Shown here: positions 8,519 through 16,602 of the stretch, one piece after another
Layout: every line of letters starts with the position of its first letter
Position numbering within the stretch: position 1 is the stretch's first letter
Source of the DNA: Candidatus Gastranaerophilales bacterium
Lineage (GTDB): Bacteria; Cyanobacteriota; Vampirovibrionia; Gastranaerophilales; Gastranaerophilaceae
DNA length: 64,000 bases
Direction: 5' to 3'
NCBI GenBank assembly: GCA_944325065.1
Contig: CALUYS010000002.1
Span: 62,001-126,000 of the forward strand
Made by a program: the position numbers and the translations under genes
Notes under the pieces: model-generated
Database searches by the model: none
Seen by the model: the letters and a program-made list of their open reading frames with translations, nothing else
Told to the model about the DNA's origin: nothing

Positions 8519-9328
8519 TTGTCAAATATAAAAGTTGGTGTTGTTGGAGCTTTAGGCAAAATGGGACGAGAAGTTGTCAAAGCTGTTTTTGACAATAAAA
8601 CTATGGAAATTGTTTTAGCTGTTGATATCTTTAATGTTGGGTTGGATATTGGAGAAATAGTTCTTAATAAAAAAATTGATGTAAAAATAGAATCAGATTT
8701 ATGTCATGCTATTGAATCAAAAGATGTTGACGTAATTGTTGATTTTACTCAACCTTCAAGTATATATAATAATGCAAAAAAAATATTAAATTCAAAAGTT
8801 AATCTAGTTATTGGTACAACCGGTTTAAATGATGAGCAGTTGGAAGAATTAAAGAATTTAACATATGAAAATCATGTTTCAACTTTAATAGCTCCAAATT
8901 TTTCAACGGGAGCTGTTTTATTGATGATGTTTTCGAAAATGGCTGCAAAATATTTTGATAATGCTGAAATTATTGAACTTCATCACAATCAAAAGAAAGA
9001 TGCACCATCGGGTACTGCAATTAAAACTGCGAAGATGATAGCATCTATTAAAGATAATTTTGAGAATGAAAATTGTGAGGAAGTTGAGCTTATAAAAGGT
9101 TCCCGTGGAGCCAAAGCAGATTCAAATGTGAGAATTCATTCAGTTAGAATGCCTGGATTTATTGCTTCTGAGGAAGTTATTTTTGGTGAAAATGGTCAAA
9201 TTTTAACCTTAAGACACGATTCTATGAATCGTGAATGCTATATGAAAGGTGTTTTGCTTTCAATAGATTATGTTTATAAGCATAAAGAATTTGTTTATGG
9301 TTTAGAAAATATTTTGAGTTTTGACTAA
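8519..9328 (+). CDS. dapB: 4-hydroxy-tetrahydrodipicolinate reductase
   Basis: A 269-residue enzyme of lysine and diaminopimelate synthesis that reduces the DapA product with NAD(P)H. The N-terminal loop GVVGALGKMGREV binds the nucleotide, and ELHHNQKKDAPSGTA is the DapB signature with the catalytic His pair and substrate-binding Lys. The C-terminal FGENGQILTLRHDS fits the family. The start is TTG, supported by AAGGAG at the right distance. It lies 36 bases before asd, the gene for the preceding branch-point enzyme, so the two probably form an operon. Confidence 0.95.
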   Translation: MSNIKVGVVGALGKMGREVVKAVFDNKTMEIVLAVDIFNVGLDIGEIVLNKKIDVKIESDLCHAIESKDVDVIVDFTQPSSIYNNAKKILNSKVNLVIGTTGLNDEQLEELKNLTYENHVSTLIAPNFSTGAVLLMMFSKMAAKYFDNAEIIELHHNQKKDAPSGTAIKTAKMIASIKDNFENENCEEVELIKGSRGAKADSNVRIHSVRMPGFIASEEVIFGENGQILTLRHDSMNRECYMKGVLLSIDYVYKHKEFVYGLENILSFD

Positions 9329-9364
9329 AAAATAAAATAAATAATGAGAAAAGGAATATAAATA

Positions 9365-10381
9365 ATGAGAAAACCAAATTTAGCAGTATTAGGTGCAACG
9401 GGTGTTGTTGGAAGTCGTATTTTAAGCATATTAGAAGAAAATAAGGTTGAGTATAATGAAATAAAATTTTTGGCAAGTAGCAAAAGTGCAGGCAAAAAAA
9501 TAATGTTTAATGGTACTGAACATACAGTTGTTGAAGCTACACCAGAAGCGTTTGAAGGAATAAATATTGTTTTAGCTTCAGCAGGTGGTTCTACAAGTTT
9601 AAAGCTTGCACCTGAAGCTAAAAAACGAGGTTGTGTTTATATTGATAATTCTTCGGCTTTTCGCATGGAAAAAGATGTCCCACTTGTTATAGCAGGGGTT
9701 AACGATGATGATTTAAAAAAACACAATGGTATTATTGCTAATCCAAATTGTTCCACATCTCAATTAATGCTTGTATTAAAACCATTAAATGACAAATATA
9801 AAATTAAAAGACTTCTTGTTTCGACATACCAAGCCGTTTCAGGTGCTGGGCTTGCTGCGATAAATGAGTTAAAAGAAAATATTAAAGCCTTTAATGAAGG
9901 TGAAGATTTTGAAAATAAAGCGTTTAAAAAGCCTATTGCCTATAACGTAATACCTCAGATTGATGTGTTCTGTGAAAATGGTTATACAAAAGAAGAAATG
10001 AAAGTTACAAATGAAACACGTAAAATATTGCATTTGGATGAAAATGTTCCAATTTCTTGTACAGCTGTTCGTGTTCCTGTTTTTGTCGGACATAGTGAAG
10101 CCGTTGAAATTGAATTTCAAGAAAATGTTGATGTAAACGAAGTTCGTGGAATTTTAAGCAACGCCTATGGGGTTGAAGTTGTTGATAATATTGATAACTA
10201 TGTTTACCCAACACCAAGAGATTGTGAAAATAAAAACCCTGTTTACGTTGGGCGTATTCGTAAAAGCATTGGATTTGATAATGGTATTACTCTTTTTTGT
10301 GTCGCTGATAATTTACGTATTGGAGCAGCTTTGAATACTGTAAGGCTTGCTCAAAAAGTTATTGAAATGGGGTTATATTAA
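9365..10381 (+). CDS. asd: Aspartate-semialdehyde dehydrogenase
   Basis: A 338-residue NADP-dependent enzyme that makes aspartate semialdehyde from aspartyl phosphate, feeding lysine, threonine and methionine synthesis. The LGATGVVGSRIL loop binds NADP, NPNCSTSQ carries the catalytic Cys129, and RVPVFVGHSEAVEIEF holds the conserved His of the active site. The length is typical. It lies directly after dapB and seven bases before a PadR-type regulator gene. Confidence 0.96.
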   Translation: MRKPNLAVLGATGVVGSRILSILEENKVEYNEIKFLASSKSAGKKIMFNGTEHTVVEATPEAFEGINIVLASAGGSTSLKLAPEAKKRGCVYIDNSSAFRMEKDVPLVIAGVNDDDLKKHNGIIANPNCSTSQLMLVLKPLNDKYKIKRLLVSTYQAVSGAGLAAINELKENIKAFNEGEDFENKAFKKPIAYNVIPQIDVFCENGYTKEEMKVTNETRKILHLDENVPISCTAVRVPVFVGHSEAVEIEFQENVDVNEVRGILSNAYGVEVVDNIDNYVYPTPRDCENKNPVYVGRIRKSIGFDNGITLFCVADNLRIGAALNTVRLAQKVIEMGLY

Positions 10382-10388
10382 TTAAACT

Positions 10389-10919
10389 ATGCTTGAGTTA
10401 TTAGTATTATATACTCTAAATACCTTTGAAAAAACAGGATATTCAATAAAGAAAGAAATAACAAAAAAATTCGGTACTTTTATTCAACCTTCAAGCGGTG
10501 CATTACATCCGCTTTTAAAAAAACTTGTTCAAAAAAAAATTATTGATGAAAAAAAAATTTTAACGGAAGGTGGTAAAAAATTAAGTTATTTTTATTTTAA
10601 TAAAGATAGTTTAAAACATTTTTCAAAACTTTTTATTAAACCATTGTCGAATAATCCAAGTGTCTGTGTAAATGAAATATATTCAAAACTTGCTTGTTTT
10701 AAAATGGCTAATAATGAAATGCAAGAAAACTTTCTTGAAAATGCCATAGAAAATTTAAAAATGTTTATTGTTGATGCTAATAATACGCTTCATGATGAGT
10801 ATCTTAAATTTGATTTTTATCAAAAAACATTAATAAAATATCAAATTGGTATTTTTGAAGACTTATTAAAACATATTGAAAGGTTTAAAAACTTTGATGA
10901 AGAATGCAATAATAAGTGA
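10389..10919 (+). CDS. PadR-family transcriptional regulator
   Basis: A 176-residue protein whose first 80 residues form a PadR-type winged helix: LLVLYTLN, TGYSIKKEI, PSSGALHPLLKKLVQKKII, then a Lys-rich wing ending in YFYFNKDSL. The C-terminal helical part would mediate dimerisation. PadR proteins usually repress a nearby gene in answer to a ligand. Neither the ligand nor the target can be told here, though the downstream DUF512 gene overlaps by about 23 bases and is probably translationally coupled. Confidence 0.75.
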   Translation: MLELLVLYTLNTFEKTGYSIKKEITKKFGTFIQPSSGALHPLLKKLVQKKIIDEKKILTEGGKKLSYFYFNKDSLKHFSKLFIKPLSNNPSVCVNEIYSKLACFKMANNEMQENFLENAIENLKMFIVDANNTLHDEYLKFDFYQKTLIKYQIGIFEDLLKHIERFKNFDEECNNK

Positions 10920-12195
10920 AGTTAAGCCAAATTCAATAGCTTGGGAATTAGAACTTGTTGCAGGTGATAAAATTATTAAAGTTAATGATAAAGAACTTAC
11001 TGATTTAATTGATTTCAATTTTGAAACTGCATTGAACAATTATAAATTAACTGTTGAAAAAAAAGATACAGGTGAAATTGAAGTATTGGAAATTGAAAAA
11101 GATGACGATGAAGAACTTGGGATTGTGTTTGAATCGGCTGTTTTTGATGGGGTTAAACGTTGTCTAAATAAATGTATCTTTTGTTTTGTTGACCAACAAC
11201 CCAAACATTTGCGTAAGACTTTGTATATAAAAGATGACGATTATAGACTTTCTTATCTTCAGGGAACTTATATAACTTTAACCAATTTGAAGCAAGAAGA
11301 CAAAGAACGTATTGAAAAGCTTAATTTAGGACCTTTGTATGTTTCTATTCATACTACAAATGGTGAGTTGCGTAAAAAAATGCTTAATAACAAAAATGCT
11401 GATAAAATTTTGGATGAGCTTGATTGGTTAAAAAAAATAAACATTCCTATCCATTGTCAGATCGTGTTGTGTCCAGGTTATAATGACAATGACGAACTCA
11501 TAAAAACATTAAACGATTTATATAAATATAAAAAAATCGTTAAATCTGTTGCTATTGTTCCTGTTGGGATTACAAAATATCGTAAAAATAATGATTTAAA
11601 AAAAGTTGATTATAACGTTGCCCAAAAAACTATTGAAATTGTGAATGAGTTTAATACAAAGAAAAAAACTAATTTTGTACAATTAAGTGATGAGTTTTTT
11701 ATTTTAACTAATAGTAAAATTCCTGATAAAAAGTATTATAAAAATTATTCTCAGCTTGACGATGGAGTTGGCACAACAAGACTTATTTTAGATGATTTTG
11801 CAAAATGTGAAAAAAAATTGCCAAATAAAATAAAAGATAAAAAGACTTTTCATTTTATTCTATCAAAATCAAGTTTAAAAGCATTTGATATTATTGTCAA
11901 TCGATTAAATCAAATTGAAAACTTGAATATTGTTAAAGTTGTTGTTGAAAGTAAATTTTTTGGTGATGATATAAATGTCTCAGGTTTGATTGTCGGAAGT
12001 GACATATTATCAACATTAAAAAAACAGAAAAACTTAAATATAGTTTTACCCTCAATAATGTTAAAACCTTATACAACAAGCTTTTTAGATGATATGACGG
12101 TTGAAGATTTGCAAACTAAACTCAATTCAAAAATATATATTATTGAAGACTCTTATTCTGTTTCTGAAGTTATTGAGTTGTGTTGTGAAGTTTGA
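10897..12195 (+). CDS. DUF512 PDZ / radical-SAM-like Fe-S protein
   Basis: A 432-residue protein of the DUF512 family, common in cyanobacteria and some Firmicutes. It begins with a PDZ-like domain (ISEVKPNSIAWELELVAGDK), followed by the cluster motif RCLNKCIFCFVDQ (C-x3-C-x2-C) of radical-SAM enzymes, YLQGTYITLTNL, and a C-terminal domain with IVGSDIL. The reaction is not established. I chose the ATG at 10897 (MKNAIISEV) over an upstream TTG at 10876 because similar proteins begin there, but the ribosome site does not decide the matter. It overlaps the end of the PadR gene. Confidence 0.85.
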   Translation: MKNAIISEVKPNSIAWELELVAGDKIIKVNDKELTDLIDFNFETALNNYKLTVEKKDTGEIEVLEIEKDDDEELGIVFESAVFDGVKRCLNKCIFCFVDQQPKHLRKTLYIKDDDYRLSYLQGTYITLTNLKQEDKERIEKLNLGPLYVSIHTTNGELRKKMLNNKNADKILDELDWLKKINIPIHCQIVLCPGYNDNDELIKTLNDLYKYKKIVKSVAIVPVGITKYRKNNDLKKVDYNVAQKTIEIVNEFNTKKKTNFVQLSDEFFILTNSKIPDKKYYKNYSQLDDGVGTTRLILDDFAKCEKKLPNKIKDKKTFHFILSKSSLKAFDIIVNRLNQIENLNIVKVVVESKFFGDDINVSGLIVGSDILSTLKKQKNLNIVLPSIMLKPYTTSFLDDMTVEDLQTKLNSKIYIIEDSYSVSEVIELCCEV

Positions 12196-12225
12196 TATCC
12201 ACCTTTTAAATCAAAATACTTAAAT

Positions 12226-12465
12226 TTAATAGTATTTAATCTTGCCATATTTTATAGGTTTGTAAAGGTACATCAGTATTAAGCTCTTTTTTTTTCTCTT
12301 TCTTGCTATCACTTCTGCATCACTTGGTATGATTACACATGATGAATATTCGGGTATTGATGCTGCAATATTTTGTAGACTTCTTATCATAAATTCTTCA
12401 TCTGTCATTCTCATATCCGGGTCAAGTAAAGGTTTAATCTCGTAAAGGGTATCAATGGATAACAT
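12226..12465 (-). CDS. Small hypothetical protein, 79 aa
   Basis: An unrecognised 79-residue protein with a helical, Met-rich middle (MRMTDEEFMIRSLQNIAASI) and a very basic stretch (ARKRKKKS) before an aromatic C-terminus. It follows the 211-residue membrane protein gene by 16 bases in the same direction and is probably the last member of that leftward cluster. No clear ribosome site was found, so it might be read by coupling or be a fragment. Confidence 0.45.
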   Translation of the reverse strand: MLSIDTLYEIKPLLDPDMRMTDEEFMIRSLQNIAASIPEYSSCVIIPSDAEVIARKRKKKSLILMYLYKPIKYGKIKYY

Positions 12466-12481
12466 GTTATTTTTATCATAT

Positions 12482-13117
12482 TCATCTATATTTTTGTATT
12501 TTTTTTAAAAGCGAAAATTTATCTATTATTTTAAGATTATTATAATTTTTTATTCTGTTTTTATCCATAAATTTTGTATTTCCGACTATATAATTTCCTT
12601 TATTTTCCTTATTTTCCTTTATTTTCCTTTTAATTAACTTTGAAAATTTTTCACCTTTAATTATATATCTTAAACAATCAATAGAATTTAAAAATATAAG
12701 TAAAGAACCAAGTGGTATAACGATTTTACAAAAAGTATTGCTTAAAAGTTCATTCATAAATTTTTTCTTATCTTTAAAATACAAATTTAATAAAATAAGA
12801 TTAAACATAAGACCAAAAACTACTTGTATCCAATTAACTCCTTCATTTTTTCTTCCCGTAATGTCATATTTAGCGTTTGCTCGAGACCACATAGTATCTT
12901 GTTTAAAATGATGAACAAATATATCGCTTTTTTCCCAATCGGGCATTGAAAGATTAAATGCTGCAACCTGACGTTGACCATATCTATCATTAACAGTTTG
13001 CGGATTTTTCATTGCATAATAAACATAATCATTGTCTTCGGGACTATGAATTATCATGTCATCTTGATTATTATTGTTTTTGAATGTTATGGTTTTGTGT
13101 AGTTGAGTTATTTCCAA
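12482..13117 (-). CDS. Unknown membrane protein, paralogue of next gene
   Basis: A 211-residue protein with two hydrophobic segments (around 97-116 and 127-148) and a basic, Lys-rich C-terminus. The part before the membrane segments (AAFNLSMPDWEKSD...HHFKQDTMWSRANAK) matches the adjacent gene's product closely in order and spacing, so the two are tandem paralogues. The shared H-x2-KQDT-x-W-x-RA core is not a motif I can name. The start lies 47 bases inside the upstream gene, showing tight coupling. The early ITFK (10-13) may be a variant of the SFKG tag. Confidence 0.65.
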   Translation of the reverse strand: MEITQLHKTITFKNNNNQDDMIIHSPEDNDYVYYAMKNPQTVNDRYGQRQVAAFNLSMPDWEKSDIFVHHFKQDTMWSRANAKYDITGRKNEGVNWIQVVFGLMFNLILLNLYFKDKKKFMNELLSNTFCKIVIPLGSLLIFLNSIDCLRYIIKGEKFSKLIKRKIKENKENKGNYIVGNTKFMDKNRIKNYNNLKIIDKFSLLKKIQKYR

Positions 13118-13655
13118 TGGATATTTGCTCTTTATTATTTTTTTTAAATTTATCCCTTATTAATTTATCTAATCTTTTAGCGGTAAAAATATAACATGTA
13201 TCGTCAATTGCCATATAAACTCCAAGTAATGATATTAACATATTTACAACATTATTAAAGCTATCACTTTTTTTAGGAAAAATTTTAATTTTATATTTTT
13301 TAACAATAAGTGGTTCAAACATTAAAAATATGCCAAATAAAATACCGTAAATTGGAACAAAATGACTTTCAAAAAGCCCCGGATTTATTTTACCTGTTGC
13401 TCTTGCCCAAATGGTGTCTTGTTTAAGTTGATGAACAATCATTGGATTATTTCGCCAGTTTGGATAAGCCAGGTTAAACCCTTCAGCTTCATATTTAAGA
13501 AAGTCAGGAGCAGATGACGGGTCATTATAAATTTTATAAGCATAATCATTATCTTGTTTATGTTCTATATGTTCCTTATATTGTTTTCTTCTTTTATCTC
13601 TATAATTTTCATCTGAACTACAAAAAGAAAGATAATGAAAAGTATTAATTTTCAT
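13071..13655 (-). CDS. Unknown membrane protein, paralogue of previous gene
   Basis: A 194-residue protein with hydrophobic segments around 110-125 and 142-165 and a polar, charged front. It shares EGFNLAYPNWRNNPM, then HQLKQDTIWARATGK, with its neighbour at 12482-13117, pointing to tandem duplication. Its ATG is only four bases beyond the stop of the upstream gene ending at 13659, and GAGG/AGGA sequences within that gene's end can serve as ribosome site. Function is unknown. The operon arrangement suggests that it works with the Gly/Ala-rich protein upstream. Confidence 0.65.
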   Translation of the reverse strand: MKINTFHYLSFCSSDENYRDKRRKQYKEHIEHKQDNDYAYKIYNDPSSAPDFLKYEAEGFNLAYPNWRNNPMIVHQLKQDTIWARATGKINPGLFESHFVPIYGILFGIFLMFEPLIVKKYKIKIFPKKSDSFNNVVNMLISLLGVYMAIDDTCYIFTAKRLDKLIRDKFKKNNKEQISIGNNSTTQNHNIQKQ

Positions 13656-13658
13656 TAT

Positions 13659-15125
13659 CTAAAATCCTAAACCTCTTAAAATATTTTTAATTTCAGGTAC
13701 AAGATTTTCATAAATTTTTCCTAATTCATTCGCTGATTTTTCATTAAGCACAATTCTTCCATATTCCATAATCCCTCGTCGACCTAACTCTTGTTTAAAC
13801 AGGCTATTTATTCGACTATCTTGCATTAATGTTTTCATAACAGGTTTAATTTCATCACGAATTAAGTCATCTTTTGATTTTTGTGAAACACCAATTACAT
13901 CTTTTGTGACAAGAGAAAATAAAGAACCTTTTATTATATCTTCCAAAGTCTTATCATCAATGTTTCCTTTTGACTCAATAGCATGTTGGGCAACTTGAGG
14001 TATAACAAGTTCAAGCCCCCTGGCTGCATAATTTGTTGCATCAGATTGAATTATTTCATTTGCTTCTTTAATAAAAAAGCCGACACCTTTTGGCATATTT
14101 CTAACCATATCAGCACCTAAACTTTTTGCTGCTGATTCTTTTAAATCCAAAGCATGGTGCTCTAAATCTAAAACATTATCAAAACCTTTATCAAGTCCCC
14201 AAAATACGCCATATGCAAACGCTTCTAAACTTTTATCTACAACATTCATTTTGCCATTTTCATAATCTTTAACAAAAGCCCAGCCCATAGATTCACAAAG
14301 TGTAGCGGATAATAAGCCGTTTCCTGCACGGACAGCACCTGAAACTGCAACATTTCCGGCACCTGCTGTTGTCATGGTCGCTGCTATATGAGCACCAAAA
14401 CCGCAAACATTCCAAATACCTTGTAATATATTCATACCAACTGTTGCACCCGATACAAAATGTTTTCCTGCATGTAACATTCCGGCTATTGGATCTGCAT
14501 CAAGCACATCGATTAATCCTGCAAACATGCCCATTTCAGCGGTCATTAAAAAAGGTAAGTCTGCTTTTGCCATACATAATTCCCCCATGGCTGCTGAGAT
14601 TCCTGCACAAATTAAAGCAGTCGTGTGTATAATCGCATGACAATCGCTTTTTTGAGAACTTGAAATATATTTTTTTCCGCCAAATGATATATCATTTTTA
14701 TTTTTAACAATACTTTTGTTTTCAGTTTCATCAACACTTAAAACTTCATCTATTTGTTGAATTGTTTGTTTTATATTTTCAACACTTGTCCCATTTTTCG
14801 TATAATTGCTTTTTAACCCTTGATTTATAAATTTTAGCTCATCAATATAAGCATTTCTTATAAGTTTTAATAAACCGACACCTTTATCATGTTCTTTTAA
14901 TTTTGATGAATTTTTTATAAATTCATATAATTTTTTCTTATGTTCAAGTCTAATTTTATCAGCATTTGAAGCAAGATTTAAATTTCCCAAATAGCACTTT
15001 GGATTTAAAGCAAGTAGATTTGAAGAATGTCCAAAATTTTGATTTGCTTTTGGATTTATTGATGATTTAGTTTTTTGCCCATTAAATTTGCCCATTAAAT
15101 TTGTTTTAACCTTAACACTATTCAT
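13659..15125 (-). CDS. Unknown Gly/Ala-rich protein with SFG tag
   Basis: A 488-residue protein if started at the ATG at 15125 (MNSVKVK), which has AGGAAGGG at the right distance; an ATG nine codons upstream has no such site. The first 150 residues are polar, with NFGHSS (30-35) and ISFGG (146-150). Residues about 165-290 alternate Gly/Ala-rich hydrophobic stretches (TALICAGISAAMG, GATVGMNIL, TTAGAGNVAVSGAVRAG) that could insert into membranes. The remainder is helical and charged. The composition recalls translocator or pore-type proteins, but no family was recognised. It heads a leftward operon with the two paralogous membrane proteins and lies 117 bases beyond the FliI-type ATPase gene. 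Confidence 0.65.
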   Translation of the reverse strand: MNSVKVKTNLMGKFNGQKTKSSINPKANQNFGHSSNLLALNPKCYLGNLNLASNADKIRLEHKKKLYEFIKNSSKLKEHDKGVGLLKLIRNAYIDELKFINQGLKSNYTKNGTSVENIKQTIQQIDEVLSVDETENKSIVKNKNDISFGGKKYISSSQKSDCHAIIHTTALICAGISAAMGELCMAKADLPFLMTAEMGMFAGLIDVLDADPIAGMLHAGKHFVSGATVGMNILQGIWNVCGFGAHIAATMTTAGAGNVAVSGAVRAGNGLLSATLCESMGWAFVKDYENGKMNVVDKSLEAFAYGVFWGLDKGFDNVLDLEHHALDLKESAAKSLGADMVRNMPKGVGFFIKEANEIIQSDATNYAARGLELVIPQVAQHAIESKGNIDDKTLEDIIKGSLFSLVTKDVIGVSQKSKDDLIRDEIKPVMKTLMQDSRINSLFKQELGRRGIMEYGRIVLNEKSANELGKIYENLVPEIKNILRGLGF

Positions 15126-15241
15126 TTCATTCTCATCCCTTCCTAAAAACATATAAGCACATTATATTTATACTTATATAAAATCCATAAAAAAAATAAT
15201 TTGCTAGTTTAGAAGAAAAATATTAAGAAACTTTTACAAAT

Positions 15242-16579
15242 TTAAATATCAACATTTCGCATCATGTCAATTAAAGTATCGATAGTTGTTTGCATAGTTA
15301 CACTATCTGAAGTTCGTTGTTGAAGAAAAGCGTTTACTTTGGGAATCATTTCAATGGCTGTGTCAAGCTTTGGGTTTGAGCCTGGTGTATACATACCAAC
15401 ATCAATTAAGTCTTTGTTTTCACGGTACATAGCAAGAATTTTTCTCAATTTATAAGCTGCTTCTTTTTGTTCGTTTGATACAATAGCTGTAAATAAACGG
15501 GAAATACTTCCCAAAATATCAATAGCTGGATAATGGTTCATTTCAGCAACTTTTCGTGATAAGAATACGTGTCCATCGACAATCCCACGAACTGTGTCAA
15601 CAACAGGGTCATTAATATCATCACCTTCCATAAGAACAGTGTAAAAAGCGGTTATTGAACCTTTTTCACTATTTCCTGTTCGTTCTAAAACTTTTTGCAG
15701 CCATGAAAATATTGAAGGGGGATATCCTTTCATCGTAGGCGGTTCACCAATAGAAAGACCAACTTCCCTACCCGCCATAGCACAACGTGTAACAGTGTCA
15801 GTCATAAGAAAGACTTTTTTACCTTGGTCACGAAAATGCTCACATACTGCAGTTGCAGTAAGAAGGCATTTCATACGAATTAACGGTGGTTGGTCACCTG
15901 TTGAACAAACAAGCACTGATTTTTTCATACCTTCAGGACCTAAAGCATCCTCAACAAATTCCTTAACCTCCCGTCCACGTTCTCCAATCAGTGCAATGAC
16001 GTTTATGTCGGCATCAGAGTTTCGCGCAATCATACCAAGAAGAGTACTTTTCCCAACACCAGAACCAGCAAACAATCCCATACGCTGTCCGCAACCAAAT
16101 GTTAATGTCGAGTCAATAGCTCGTACACCAGTTGAGAACATATCTTTTATAATCGGACGCTCAAAAGCTCCAGGTGGGTCATTGTCAACTTTTATCCATT
16201 TTGCATTTGTTGTATCAAGTGGTATATTATCAATAGGCTCACCAAGCGGATTTATCAGCCTGCCAAGAAGGAAATCACCAACTGGTATCATAATAGGTCG
16301 ACCTGTTGATGTTACAAGACTACCTTGTCCTATCCCTGCTCCATCGTATAACAGCATAAGCTGAGCAGCATCACCTTTAAAAGCAACAACCTCAGCTGCT
16401 TTTTTTTGCCCCTCATCTGTTTCTATATAGCATAAATCCCCAATTTTAAGCCCCGGTAATTTGACATCAACAGTTAATCCTAAAAGTTTGGCAACGGTGC
16501 CTTTAAAACTATATAATTTAATGTTATCTAATGTATTTTTTACATTATCTTTTAAACTTTCAACTTCATTTTGTTTCAT
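15242..16579 (-). CDS. fliI: FliI/YscN-type export ATPase
   Basis: A 445-residue ATPase of the flagellar/type III secretion family. The Walker A loop GSGVGKST is at 172-179 in the family-specific context GLFAGSGVGKS. The Walker B strand is KKVFLMTDTVTRCAMAGREV. Also present are IGEPPTMKGYPPSIFSWL and YHEI-like SRKVAEMNHYPAIDI. FliI hexamers sit below the export gate and unfold or release substrates from chaperones. No other flagellar or type III secretion gene is in the window, so the rest of the machine is either elsewhere or absent. It precedes, in the same direction, the unknown operon 13659-12226. Confidence 0.88.
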   Translation of the reverse strand: MKQNEVESLKDNVKNTLDNIKLYSFKGTVAKLLGLTVDVKLPGLKIGDLCYIETDEGQKKAAEVVAFKGDAAQLMLLYDGAGIGQGSLVTSTGRPIMIPVGDFLLGRLINPLGEPIDNIPLDTTNAKWIKVDNDPPGAFERPIIKDMFSTGVRAIDSTLTFGCGQRMGLFAGSGVGKSTLLGMIARNSDADINVIALIGERGREVKEFVEDALGPEGMKKSVLVCSTGDQPPLIRMKCLLTATAVCEHFRDQGKKVFLMTDTVTRCAMAGREVGLSIGEPPTMKGYPPSIFSWLQKVLERTGNSEKGSITAFYTVLMEGDDINDPVVDTVRGIVDGHVFLSRKVAEMNHYPAIDILGSISRLFTAIVSNEQKEAAYKLRKILAMYRENKDLIDVGMYTPGSNPKLDTAIEMIPKVNAFLQQRTSDSVTMQTTIDTLIDMMRNVDI

Positions 16580-16602
16580 ATAAAAAAAGTTGTTCCTATA
16601 TT

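Noticed and set aside
15795-16364. A 189-codon rightward open frame antisense to the FliI-type ATPase
   Set aside because: Pro/Ser/Arg-rich translation without motifs, entirely opposite a conserved gene.
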